Source of the DNA: Cichorium intybus
Taxonomy: Eukaryota > Streptophyta > Magnoliopsida > Asterales > Asteraceae
Length of the DNA stretch: 64,000 nt
Reading direction: 5' to 3'
Assembly: GCA_023525715.1 (NCBI GenBank)
Contig: CM042011.1
Location: 56,423,854 to 56,487,853, forward strand
The first letter of the stretch is position 1, and each line of letters opens with the position of its first letter. This document shows, in pieces, positions 28,809-40,556 of this stretch. Below the pieces are notes generated by a model that searched no databases, had not been told where the DNA came from, and saw nothing but the letters and a program-made list of their open reading frames with translations. Both the position numbers and the translations under genes were made by a program.

Positions 28809-29045
28809 TTCTCAAAGAATTGATTATTCTTAGTTACGTACTTTATTTTAGCAAAACAATAATGCTCTCATTCTCAAATAATACACGCTTACATTCTCAA
28901 AGAATACCCAACACATTCTCAAAGAATACACTTTATTTACTTTATTTTGTCATAACATTCTCTAAGAATACCTTTACATTATCAAAAAAATACACTATAT
29001 ACATTCACATTCTCAAAGAATACACCTTCATTCTCAAAGAATATT
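28809..29045. repeat. Array of ATTCTCAAAGAATAC motifs
   Basis: Eight or so copies of CATTCTCAAAGAATAC, some decayed, at irregular 16-35 bp spacing. The core TTCTCAAAGAA is an imperfect palindrome with TTC/GAA ends, superficially like half-sites of a heat-shock element. Confidence 0.8.
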
Positions 29046-29257
29046 TACCAAAAGATTCGCCCCTTTTATGTCCCGATGCATTACGCCCCGTGAATGAAAA
29101 TGCTTGAGTCCCGACAACAATTGCTTCATGTAACATTTAATCTGTATCATCAAAACCTACGATTAAAGAACATATTGCAGGAAATAGCAATGCACTTTAA
29201 ACAAGTAATCAAATAATGACATTAAAATCTTACCTTGTTTTTCGACTTTTTTTATAG

Positions 29258-29683
29258 ATTTGCTGTTGCACCAAAGAAGATGAATGTTTGGGTGATGAGT
29301 GTCGTACCAGTTGACTCACCCGATACTCTTCCAATTATATACGAGTTTGGTCTCATTGGCATATATCACAATTGGTGTGAATCATTCAACACTTACCTAC
29401 GAACATATGATCTTCTTCATGCTGATCATATTTTCGCTGACGTTAAGAAAAGGTAACGTATATGATCTTCATCAGTTGACTCACCTGATACTCTTCCAAT
29501 TAATTACTTTTACTGTTATCGTTGTTAATTACTAAAGGGCGCTTTATTATTTCTTGTGACAGGTGCAAGTTACAAGGGTTAATGGCAGAAGTTGACAGAA
29601 TTTTAAGACCCGAAGGGAAATTGATAGTGCGCGACACTGTTTGTCAACGGAAAGTTAGGGTTTTGGAAATGAATGTTGAATAA
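29258..29683 (+). pseudogene. Captured fragment of a PMT-type (DUF248) methyltransferase gene
   Basis: Exon 29258-29452 reads VWVMSVVPVDSPDTLPIIYE and then IGIYHNWCESFNTYLRTYD and LLHADHIF. Exon 29563-29683 reads CKLQGLMAEVDRILRPEGKL followed by IVRD, and then departs from the family (about 29634) before a stop. The intron 29453-29562 is GT..AG and in phase, so capture was at DNA level. The fragment matches the C-terminal part of putative SAM-dependent Golgi methyltransferases of the PMT group in wording and order. Full proteins exceed 600 aa; only about 100 codons are here. A piece of exon 1 (29308-29337) is repeated inside the intron (about 29473-29503). Confidence 0.8.
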
Positions 29684-30270
29684 ACGGGAGTGAGGGGTGA
29701 GTGAATCGAAAGTAAGATTGCGAGAAAGAGGAACGGTAGTTGATGATGGTATCTTGAATTAAAGCTCTGCATCATTAAAGGAGGAGACGCGATTGATTAC
29801 CAATCATCTTCCTGTTTCTTGTTGTAAATCCCGAAATCAGCAAACACGATTGTTTCTCGTTGAAGGAGGAGACGCGATTGTTTCTTGTTGTAAATCATAT
29901 TACCCAATGAAGAAGAAGAAGATGCAAAAATCAGTTGGTTTTTCAAGGGATGCTTCTATTTTGCGTGATTATGCATCCTCATCCCCTCATATGTATGTGC
30001 GTCTAGAAGGGGACACATAGAATTGAAGTGGGATACGACTCCATTAAAATGGATCGAGACTTAACAAATGGATGATTAGTATGGTGGAATGGGGGTAAGG
30101 ACGACAATTGGTTCTAGGGTTTTATCGGTACTGTATAAAAAGAAACGAGAGAGATGGATAAAGAGAAAGAGGGAGAAAAACTAGGAGATAATTATGTTAA
30201 TCAAAGGATAAATTTTAAATAAAAATAATTTAATTAATAAAATTACATAATTACCCTTATAAATTGATTG
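29684..30270. other. Right interior of the Pack-MULE-like element
   Basis: Contains two copies of a GAGGAGACGCGATTG block (about 29781 and 29866) around CCCGAAATCAGCAAACACG. It looks like promoter or 5' leader DNA of some captured gene, but none is recognised. Confidence 0.35.
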
Positions 30271-30317
30271 GACCAGAATTGGTCCTACATTCACATAATA
30301 ACTAAATATTGTATTTG

Positions 30318-30430
<113 letters not shown>

Positions 30431-30504
30431 CCATTCAAAGGAAACTAATTGTCGAATGAAAGAAAATTATTTTTCTCCTTTGTCTGTTGGATTATGCATG
30501 TACC

Positions 30505-30820
30505 TAGAGGTGTACAAAGCAGATTTTTTTTTTCAAAACCGGATCGGATTTGGTCAATAAAGTCAAAACCGGTTTGGGCCAAAACCGGATCAGTTTAAAA
30601 CCGGTTTCTACCAAAAAATTTACTCAAAATCGGATTGGGTCAACGAGGTCAATACCGGTTTAACAAACTGGTTCGGCCAAAGCCGGTTTCAAACCGGTTT
30701 TAAATTTCATATTGCAAGTTGGCTCGAACTGGATCGCTTGGAGAGAAACTGGTTTCAAAACCGGATCAGATCGGCTTGAAAACTGGATTTGGATCATAAC
30801 CGTTTTTTTGTGCACCTCTA
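30505..30820. mobile_element. hAT-type MITE, 316 bp, perfect 8-bp target duplication
   Basis: Ends are TAGAGGTGTACAAA and TTTTGTGCACCTCTA, a 14-15 bp inverted repeat. The 8-mer CATGTACC lies at 30497-30504 and 30821-30828, the hAT duplication length. The interior is built of AACCGGTTT and AACCGGATC words with no coding content. Confidence 0.9.
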
Positions 30821-31066
30821 CATGTACCCCACTAGTGTATACTTAGATAAGAATCAGTTGAGCCTCTAACTACAAATATTCCAAATTGGTTCGAACCGGA
30901 TCGGTTTGAGCGAAACAGGATTGCTTTGAGAGAAACTGGTTTCAAAACCGGATCAGATCGGCTTGAAAACCGGAGTTGGATGATAACCGGTTTTTTTGTG
31001 CACCTCTACATGTACCCCACTAGTGTATACTTAGATAAGAATCATTTGAGCCTCTAACTACACATA
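30690..31066. repeat. 188-bp tandem duplication spanning the MITE end and flank
   Basis: The right half of the hAT MITE plus about 60 bp of flank (CCACTAGTGTATACTTAGAT) is repeated with a 188-bp offset; GTGCACCTCTACATGTACC occurs at 30810 and 30998. The second copy includes the target-site sequence, so it arose after insertion. Confidence 0.85.
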
Positions 31067-31861
31067 GTTTTCAAGCTTTAAAAGTCGAACATATTAGGAC
31101 TTATCATACAAACTTATTATGACGAAGGATTATCAAGGCAATTTATTATGTTCGATGGTATGGTCTATGACCACCTCTTGTTTTTCCTTGTCACTTCAGT
31201 GCCTAGTCATTTCCTCATACCTCTCATTGTATCCATGAAATGACCACCTCTTACTTTCTCTCATTTTATAATTCTCATGAAGTTGTATAGTACGAGCATA
31301 ATATGCAGTAAAATGTTTGAAAAGTGTGATGTGGTGCGGTGGAAACAGGTACCTACAGTAACCATTTTGTAGTATATCGTATGTCCAGGACGGTGTTCCC
31401 TACAGTGACACCTCACCATTCACACTTTCTCATCTCACCCATACCATAGCCTTATGTTAAAATATGCAATTTTGACAGTTATATTTAGAATTGTGTAACA
31501 AAATAACCATTACAAATTGTCTTAAACCTAATTATTATAACATATTTTATATATCTAATGCTTACCTTATATTTCGACATTTCGGCCTGAATGAAAAGCC
31601 CAATAATATATTAGCCCGTTTTGGGATCCGAAAGCCTGAAATTCCGTCACTCTGTTCGAAACGCATTTACGCCGTTACGCGCCCATTAATTACTATCCGT
31701 TACTTTCTTTTCTCCATTGAATTCCCCTTTTTCTTTCAAAATTCAAACGACTCTCCCCCTTCATTCGAACCCTACTCCTACACCCCACTTTAATTCCTCA
31801 ATCCGTAACTTAAAGAAACCAAAACGGAGGAGTCCGGTGGTTTCAGGCTCCGTTTTCTCAA
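31067..31861. other. Promoter and 5' leader region of the IQD gene
   Basis: From 31680 the DNA becomes pyrimidine-rich (TTTCTTTTCTCC, CTCTCCCCCTTC), typical of a plant 5' untranslated region. A possible 110-bp MITE lies at 31319-31428: AAAGTGTGATGTGGTG faces CACCTCACCATTCACACTTT. It is short and imperfect, so it is only a candidate. Confidence 0.45.
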
Positions 31862-33955
31862 ATGGGTGCTTCTGCGAAATGGATCAAATCATTAATTGGC
31901 TTTCAAAAGTCCAATTCTAACAGCTCCGATCAAGTAAGTCTGTTCGAATTATTCTTAAATTTATATGTTTGATGCTGGGTTAGAGTGGTTAATTCAATTC
32001 GGTTTTTGTTTTGGGTAGGAGAAAGTTGGGAGTAACAAAACCAGGACATGGAAACTATGGAGGAGTCCATCATCCGGATCTTCTGTGTCATCATCAAAGG
32101 GGATAAAGAGTGGAGGACGTATGTCCACTTCTGATGGTTCTCGTTCTGAGGATGTTTCGTTTTCTGCTGCTGTGGCTACTGTGGTTCGAGCTCAGCCTAA
32201 AGATTTCATGTTTGTTAGAAAAGAGTGGGCTGCAATCCGAATTCAATCGGTTTTTCGCTCCTTTCTGGTAATTTCTAACCAATTTTCTTCCTTTCATCTT
32301 GTCTATCTCAAAATCAACACGGTATATTACTGCCAAAGTATATAATTCGTCAGTCTAGCCTTTAATGAGATAAATCTTGAGGCGTTGTCTTGAATTTGAT
32401 CATGAACCTAATGATGAATTACAGCTATAGATGTTCATGAAAATACCTAAGGGATTTACTAAGGCGGAGGTTTTTTTAAGATGTGGCAAAATGGACCGGT
32501 TCTATGGTTCGATAATTTTTCAAGATGAATAGGAGTTTAATCCTATGATATAAATTATAATCTTTTAATTTGGATCAAAACTGTCACTAAAATAAGATCC
32601 AAATGCAAGAAGTGGCTGTGTAATTTTTATTTAAATTACAACATTCTATTTTCAAATTCGATCCACTTTTTGGTACGCGTAATTGCTTAAACTACGTGTG
32701 ACTTGCAAGTTGCAACCCATTTTATTTTTGGGCCTTTTTTTATTAAACCCATTTGCCCAATTTTTGTTCAATTCGATGACTTATATGACAACCGTTTAGA
32801 ATGAGTTTTCGTTTAATCTTGAGTATCATAGCATAACATTAAACATTATTTTTGTAGCATAAAGCATCACAAAATTTGAATCAAAATTACTTTTTATTGT
32901 AGGCGAGACAAGCTTTACGGGCACTAAAAGCATTGGTGCGGCTTCAAGCCATTGTACGAGGTCGGCTTGTTAGAAAGCAAGCCGATGTGACACTTCGGTG
33001 CATGCAGGCTCTTGTTCGAGCCCAGGCTCGCGCCAGAGCCCAATCAGCTCGGACCACACCAGAATTTCCCCCAGCTTTGAGAAACCAATCTGGTTCCGTC
33101 AAGCAATCGGAGGTAATTTAAAATCACTATCTTTTTTCCATGTTTTACGATCTATTCAATCAACTAACACGATTCATCATTTTGATTGTTGATTGTGTAA
33201 TAGGGTGGATGGTGTGATAGTCGTGGAACAGCGGAAGAAGTTAGAGTAAAAGAACAACTGAAGCAAGATGGTGTCATTAAGAGGGATCGAGCTAAAGCTT
33301 ATGCCCTCTATCAACAGGTAGCGATTTTGAAAGTTTAGATGCTTATTAGAATTATAATTAACGGTTTTTGATTGTTTTATAGAGACAAAGAACAAATTCT
33401 AATTCGAAGAGTTCTTCTCCAAGATCAAGCAAGCAAAACTCGGAATGGACATGGTTGAATGGTTGGATGGCTGCGAAATCATGGGACAACAGTTCTTCGT
33501 CTAAAGTTTCATCTCAAATTAAGAGTTTTGATGATCGCAGTGTTAAATCTTGCTCTGAAAATGATTCCACGAAGATTAAAAGGAATCTCGTTTCAACTAG
33601 GGTTTCTGTAAAGCCATATATGTCAAGTCCACTTACACAATCATCATCAACCAATCCGTGTTCTGGTTCTTTTGATGAAAGCACAACATCAACAAATTCT
33701 TCATCCTCAACTTCAGAAACTCGTTTATCAAGTGAAAGCAAACCTAGTTACATGAGTATGACCGAATCCATCAAAGCTAAAAGACAAGCACAAGGACAAG
33801 TGCGTAATTATTTCTCAAAACCAAGCCCACTTTCAAAAGGGGTAGCAGGAAGACGAAGTGCTGATTCTGATCTTTATACATCAGAATTGGGAAAGGATTT
33901 GTATCCACCAATGTTCATTGATAGATATGATGAAGTGAGGAGTCGAAGAGGTTGA
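31862..33955 (+). CDS. IQD: IQ67-domain (IQD) calmodulin-binding protein, 5 exons, 405 aa
   Basis: Exons 31862-31933, 32019-32267, 32903-33112, 33204-33317 and 33383-33955 join in phase 0 with GT..AG introns and no stop. The protein starts MGASAKWIKSLIG, the usual IQD N-terminus. The IQ67 core (~residues 95-150) has AAIRIQSVFRSFLARQALRA, then LVRLQAIVRGRLVRKQ and QALVRAQARARAQ, i.e. three spaced IQ-type motifs, with the characteristic intron inside the first. The C-terminus is Ser-rich with ESIKAKRQAQGQVRNYFSK and a short basic end. IQD proteins bind calmodulin and associate with microtubules and membranes. It resembles the IQD5-8 group by its N-terminus, but the exact orthologue is not settled. 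It is the only evident host gene here and looks intact. Confidence 0.93.
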
Positions 33956-34348
33956 AGGAAAAGTAGAAGTGCGTAACAAGATTTGCAAAATTGGTTAATC
34001 TTTTAAAGTTCAACAGCTTGTTGTGTTACTTGTTTTTTACATTGACCCTTTAGCTTCAAAAAAAGCTTAAAGGAAAGTCCGTTGGGATGTGGATCTTTTG
34101 GATTTCTGTTTTCATACATAGATAGGGAAGTGGGGATGGTAGGATTTGTTGAGATATGGTCTCAATTTCCTATCTGATCTTTAAAGAACTTGCAAAGTAC
34201 AGCAGTGAAACCGTTTGTGCATTTCCTAACTTATGTTTTGTCGAACTTTATACTAAATGAAGAGTGCATTTGCCTTTCATGGTAGATATCCCTTATTTTG
34301 ATGTTTGTGTAAAAGGTGATTATAGTTGTAAGTGTCTTGCATTTAAAC
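33956..34348 (+). other. 3' untranslated region and flank of IQD
   Basis: No coding. The poly-A site cannot be placed; several AATGAA-like signals lie between 34200 and 34340. Confidence 0.5.
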
Positions 34349-34792
34349 TAGGGCTGTAAACGAACCGAACCAACACGACAAGTGCTTGTTCATGTTCGTT
34401 CGTTTAAGTTAGTCGTATAAACGAACAAACACGGACGGATAAACGAACAAGTTTTCTTGTTTATGTTCGTTCGTTTAACAAGTTATCTTGTTCATGTTCG
34501 TGAATATGCTAAACGAACAGACCTAAACAAACAGATATAGACAAACACAATTGAACATATACGAACATATAATATTGTAATGCAAAGAAACACAGGAACT
34601 TCAATGAACAAACGTAAATGAACGTTCACGAACATAATTGAACGAACGAGACCATTGTTCATCTTCGTTCATTTAGCTAAACAAACGAGAATTTGTGTTC
34701 GTGTTTGTTCATTTACTAAATAAACGCAGATTAACTTCCGGCTGAACAGTTTACGAATGGTTTGCTGAACGTTCGGTTCGTTTACATCCCTA
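34349..34792. mobile_element. hAT-type MITE, 444 bp, aged
   Basis: Ends TAGGGCTGTAAACGAACCG and, inverted, TAGGGATGTAAACGAACCG, a 23-bp near-perfect inverted repeat. Flanking 8-mers ATTTAAAC and GTCTAAAC agree at six of eight positions, consistent with an older insertion. The interior is AACGAACA-type words only. It sits just beyond the IQD 3' end. Confidence 0.85.
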
Positions 34793-37700
34793 GTCTAAAC
34801 ACATGACCTCTAAACATGTTAGGAATCTACCCTAAAAGTCTAAGACTACAAATATCTAACAAACAATAGGACTTGAGGAATAGAATCAATATAATAAATA
34901 AATGCATGTCCAAACACCGTCAAAGGTTTTATCTAATGATTATGGTTTTTCAACTAATGATGATATCTTGAAAAGAAAATGATGTCACAGGGGGAATGGG
35001 TTCATGGGTCGTTTTCAAAATGAGGAAATGCAATTTTGGCAGCCACATCTTGAAGGGATATATCGTGCATTCGTTTAAAAACTTTTTGACTGATTTGTTG
35101 TTATATTACATGCATACGTGCTTTACGATACTAAAGAAGATTGGGTTTCATGTGGGAGAGTGATTTATGCGACTTATTTGGGCAAAACATCAAGATCTTA
35201 TGAAAAGGAAGTATGAAAATGAACAAAATAAAGAAGGTGATGTATGGAGTAAGTTAAAGAAAAGCTTCTTCCTTCAATTTTGAGTAGAAAATAGTACTTT
35301 CTTTCATTGGGTTATGATGAACAGAAGAGAAGAGCAAGTGTGGGGACTACAAGGACAGTTTTTTATTTTATTTTATTTTGTTACTATTTGACTTGGGCAT
35401 TGATGAGATCAGTATGTCTCTCTCAAAATTGGAAGCTGTTTGATTTATAAATGATTAATATCTTCTCACATATACCTTTTTTCTGCATGAATTGGAAAGT
35501 CACATGCTCCTACTTGTGCTTCTCTCTATTAATTCTATCCTACTTGGGGTCTTGTGTACTTTGGGCGTTGTTACACAACATCCAAAGGATAAAACCTGTA
35601 CGTCAACTAGATTGACGATTTTGCATAGTATTCGATGCTATTATTTTTAATTCTTTTTGGTTTTGATATGTGACCGATTATTCATTGCTAATGATATCAT
35701 TAATTACTTTGACGTGTGAGTGGTACAGATTTAAATAATTTAACGATCTTTCTTTCTTATACGTCACACTTAATTTCTAGTATTTATTAAAATGCATATG
35801 TGGTCAACCGGTTGAGATTTATATGTATGTGTATATACCTGAATTTATACGTGTAGTCATTATAGATACAAGTACATATACGGTAGATTTAAACACCAAA
35901 TTTTAATTACCAACTACGGGGTTTTCCAATATACAGATAGGGGATCCAATATTTTCAGCCAGATTATGTACTTTCATAACAAAGTCTTTTTAAAAGGTGC
36001 ATTGTACAACTAAAAGTTTCTTTGTTCTTAGATTAATTTTTTTGGGATATGCATGTGCATTACATGTGGAGAATACAGGTACACCCATGTATAATGAGAT
36101 GTAGGTATGTCCCTGTCTACAATGAAATATAATTTTCTATCTTTATCTACCATGAGACGTGAGCTTTAGTTATAGTAGTGAAGGGAATTCAAAAAGAAGA
36201 TAGACCAAATTTCTTTAATTTAAGTCTTATTTATATAAGTCTATTAATCATGAGAGATGCATGTGGCAATGGGCAACTTAAAGTTATGTTAGTTACGTGA
36301 TGTATTATATTATTTTGGGTTATGCGTTCACTGTATTTGTGAAATGAAAAGAAAGAAGGCTTTGTTCGCTATGTAGGGACAAAGTGAGATGTAGATCAAT
36401 CCACGTCAATCTTTTAAAATTCCTTTTAAAGTTATATATAATACTACCAAAACCCGCAATATAATTATCTTATTAGAAAGTCTAATTGAAATTCTCTGTC
36501 CAATTAGATAGTACATTGTACAATATGTATGTGTCAAACTAGCTTGATATATTATATTACTAGGTTATAAACCTGCTTTATACGGTTGACAAAAAAATCA
36601 TGCTAAAAACGATGTTATACTCTTCCAATCTAGTAAAATGGACAAGGGAAAGTAAATACAAATTAATAGCAAAACATGAAGAAATTGCTATAGTAGTAAA
36701 TAACAATTTTAAGGGGTTCAAAAAAAACAAATACAAGCTTATTACTTCTTAGCCCTTAGGAACATCAACAATTTTTACCGTACAACCGGTAGTCTTAGCA
36801 TATTCAACGTACCTTAGGACCTCAGTGATGAAAAAGACAACAATGGTTCCTTTTAACCAAAAATCACACAAAATTTTATAAAATTTCAGTTCGAACGTTG
36901 TTAAAGTTTTGGTAGTTGGATTTAAAAAAAATATAGATATTATCATTGACTTGATGTTCTTCAATCGTTCAAAATCATCCATGAGCTTCATGTGGGTTCA
37001 TTAGATGCAACTTGCGAGTGCTTTACATCCTTCCAATTCTTTGAGCTTTCATGTTACCCTATACTACAAAAGCCAAGAGCAAAACTTAAAAAGTTATACA
37101 ATATAATAACCTATTACTGGAGCTTAGTAAAAAACCGACTATGTTACTAATCAACATATAATGTGATAATCAGATAAATATTTAAAGTATAATATTGCTA
37201 TGTATGAATAGATTTCCAAAGCAAAGTGACATAATAAGGAATAATTTGGAAGTACCATACTTCTTTTGTTACTCGTCTTCCCGAGGCCTGCAACCAAAAC
37301 CAACAGTAAGTTACTCTTCTTCCTCAGGTATAAGCAAATACATATAAGGACACTTTTTGCCTTAATAGAGTATTTCAATGTTTAACATAAACCGAAGAAT
37401 TTCCTACATACTTAGCATCAAATAAAATATAAACGAAAATTTTTGTATTAGTTTTCGATTTCCATTTAGTTCTTTTTTATTTTAAAAATAGAAATTAAAA
37501 TATTATATATGTTAATTTAATTAAATTATTATTTTAACAATATAACTTTTCCGCTCTCATTACTGAAAGTTTATCGGTTAAAATTATACATAATAAAATT
37601 ACTGTATTATATTTTTTACCTACACATCTTACGGATAAACGATCTACAACAATATATTCTCGAAAGGTAATATATGTATTATTATTAGTACGCTTTATTA

Positions 37701-38689
37701 TTATATTAGATTTTAGTGGATTCATGTAAATGTGTTGTACTATATTTTTTATGTTGGACTGTCTATCTACACTTGACTTGAAATAGATGGTTATATTGTT
37801 TTTGTTCAACTTTTGGTTAAAAACTATATTATTGATAAATAATTGGCGATGATCGATTTATAATTATTTTTAATTTTTTGAAGCATTTTTACTTTCACCA
37901 TATTGATTGAAACTCTTAACTTTTCAACTTCCAATAATAACTAGATTATTAAATGTAAAGTATTATTATATTAATGATAGACTTTTTGAATATGACCATA
38001 ATATATTGGTAAATACAAAACCTAAATTAAACTTTTGAAATACCAATATAATATATTGAATTTGTTAATTCAAATATGGTATTGGATGCAAAACCCAAAT
38101 CAAAATATAAACTAAACTTAGAAAATGATTGATGACTTTTTTCAGCTTATTTAAAAGATTTAAATTTGTCAAATATAATACCGAAATCAAAATTCAAAAT
38201 TAACTAAAAAATCCAAAATATATTTCTATAAGAATTGGAAATCTTCCAAAGTGAGTTTTAGATCAATTAACATTTTTTATCTATATATCTAGATCTATAT
38301 ATTTATCCTTATCCTAATATCTTCATATATTTTATTTTATTTTATTTTATACTATAATGGAGGCTATCCAAACTCATATGCTTAGAGATATTTGTTATCT
38401 CAAACCACATTGATTTGAAACCCTCACAACTCCTGAAATTATCTTATTTATTTACTACAATTGAAAAGACTATTTAACATATAATATTTAATTAGTTTAT
38501 TGAATTTGATGTTAAGTACTACCACTCAAAAGACTATTTCATTTAAGTTAATAAATTTTTGTTTTTCTTTCATTTATACAAATTGTTTATATATAAGTAG
38601 AGTTTTCTCATAGAAAACAGTCATGTCTTTCAATTAAAATATGAAGAGTAAATTAATAAATTGGAAAATACACCAAAAGTCTATTGATT
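34793..38689. other. AT-rich intergenic DNA, no gene recognised
   Basis: No ORF has coding character. A minus-strand open stretch at 36749-36991 and another at 37534-37809 show no known domain. A TTTTA/TTTTAT run at 38334-38350 is a small simple repeat. Confidence 0.5.
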
Positions 38690-39270
38690 TTTATATATTT
38701 TTGATTTTTTTTTAATTTTTTTCCTTGAATTTTTTTTTACATTCTTTGTATGATTTAGGAGTGTTTCATGTATTCTTTAATACAAATATTATAATAGTTA
38801 TTTTGGTACTTTTATGTTATTAAGAGTTGTAATACTTAAATTTTCCATAATATTTGTTAGCATAAGATTGTGATATATAAAATCATGAAATTGTTTCTAA
38901 AATTTTTTTATGATTTAGTGGATTTGGTTTTTTTTAATACAAATATTATAATTTACTTAAGTGCTTTTATGTTATTAAAATTTGTAGTAAATTTGTTTTT
39001 GATACGATTTGTTATTTGCTAGGTTATGATATATAAAATTATAGAGTTGTTTCTATAAAACTTTTATATAATTTTGGAGGGTTTGACTTAGTTTATAGTT
39101 TATTAATACAAATGTTATAATAAATCTTTCGATGCATTCATGTTTTAAATTTTTTTTCATAATTTTTGTTATTCGTTAAATTTTGATATGTAAAATCATG
39201 AATAAATTTCTACGATTTTTTTTCATATTTTTATAATATTATTATTCATTAGATTATGATATCTAAAATC
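38690..39270. repeat. AT-rich ~157-bp tandem array, ~3.5 copies
   Basis: AATACAAATrTTATAAT occurs at about 38779, 38936 and 39105, and GATATATAAAATyAT-type blocks at about 38872, 39028, 39185 and 39258. The period is 156-169 bp. The retrotransposon LTR at 39276 starts at the right edge. Confidence 0.75.
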
Positions 39271-39275
39271 ATATA

Positions 39276-40168
<893 letters not shown>

Positions 40169-40172
40169 TCAG

Positions 40173-40184
40173 TGGTATCAAAGC
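40173..40184 (+). promoter_or_regulatory. Primer-binding site of the non-coding retrotransposon
   Basis: TGGTATCAAAGC differs at one position from the initiator-Met tRNA complement TGGTATCAGAGC and lies four bases inside the 5' LTR. Confidence 0.8.
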
Positions 40185-40383
40185 TATTTGATTGTTTTCT
40201 GTTTGAATTGCTATAATAGTTATACCCTGATTTTAGGGTTTATTGAATCTAAACCCTAATAAGGCCAAAATCAATTTTTAGGGTTTAGGGTTTTCGAAAC
40301 CCTATCCCCACCCCACCATATTTGCAAAATCTAAGCTAGTGTTTTAGAAGGTTTTATATTTTTGGTAACTATGATTATTTAGT

Positions 40384-40556
40384 AATTGGATAACCTTAAA
40401 CCCTTATGTGATTTTCGATTTTAGTGGGTTAAAGGATAGGATTAAAATTAATTTGATTAATTTGTTGAATAATTGGATAACCTTAAACCCTTATGTGATT
40501 TTCGATTTTAGTGGGTTAAAGGATATGATTAAAATTAATTTGATTAATTTGTTGAT
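40384..40556. repeat. 87-bp direct tandem duplication
   Basis: The block starting AATTGGATAACCTTAAACCC is repeated at 40471 with almost no change. Confidence 0.95.

Noticed and set aside
36749..36991. Minus-strand ORF with GCTVKIVDVPKG, which recalls a phosphofructokinase-type phrase
   Set aside because: The remaining residues do not fit that family and no neighbouring exon is seen.
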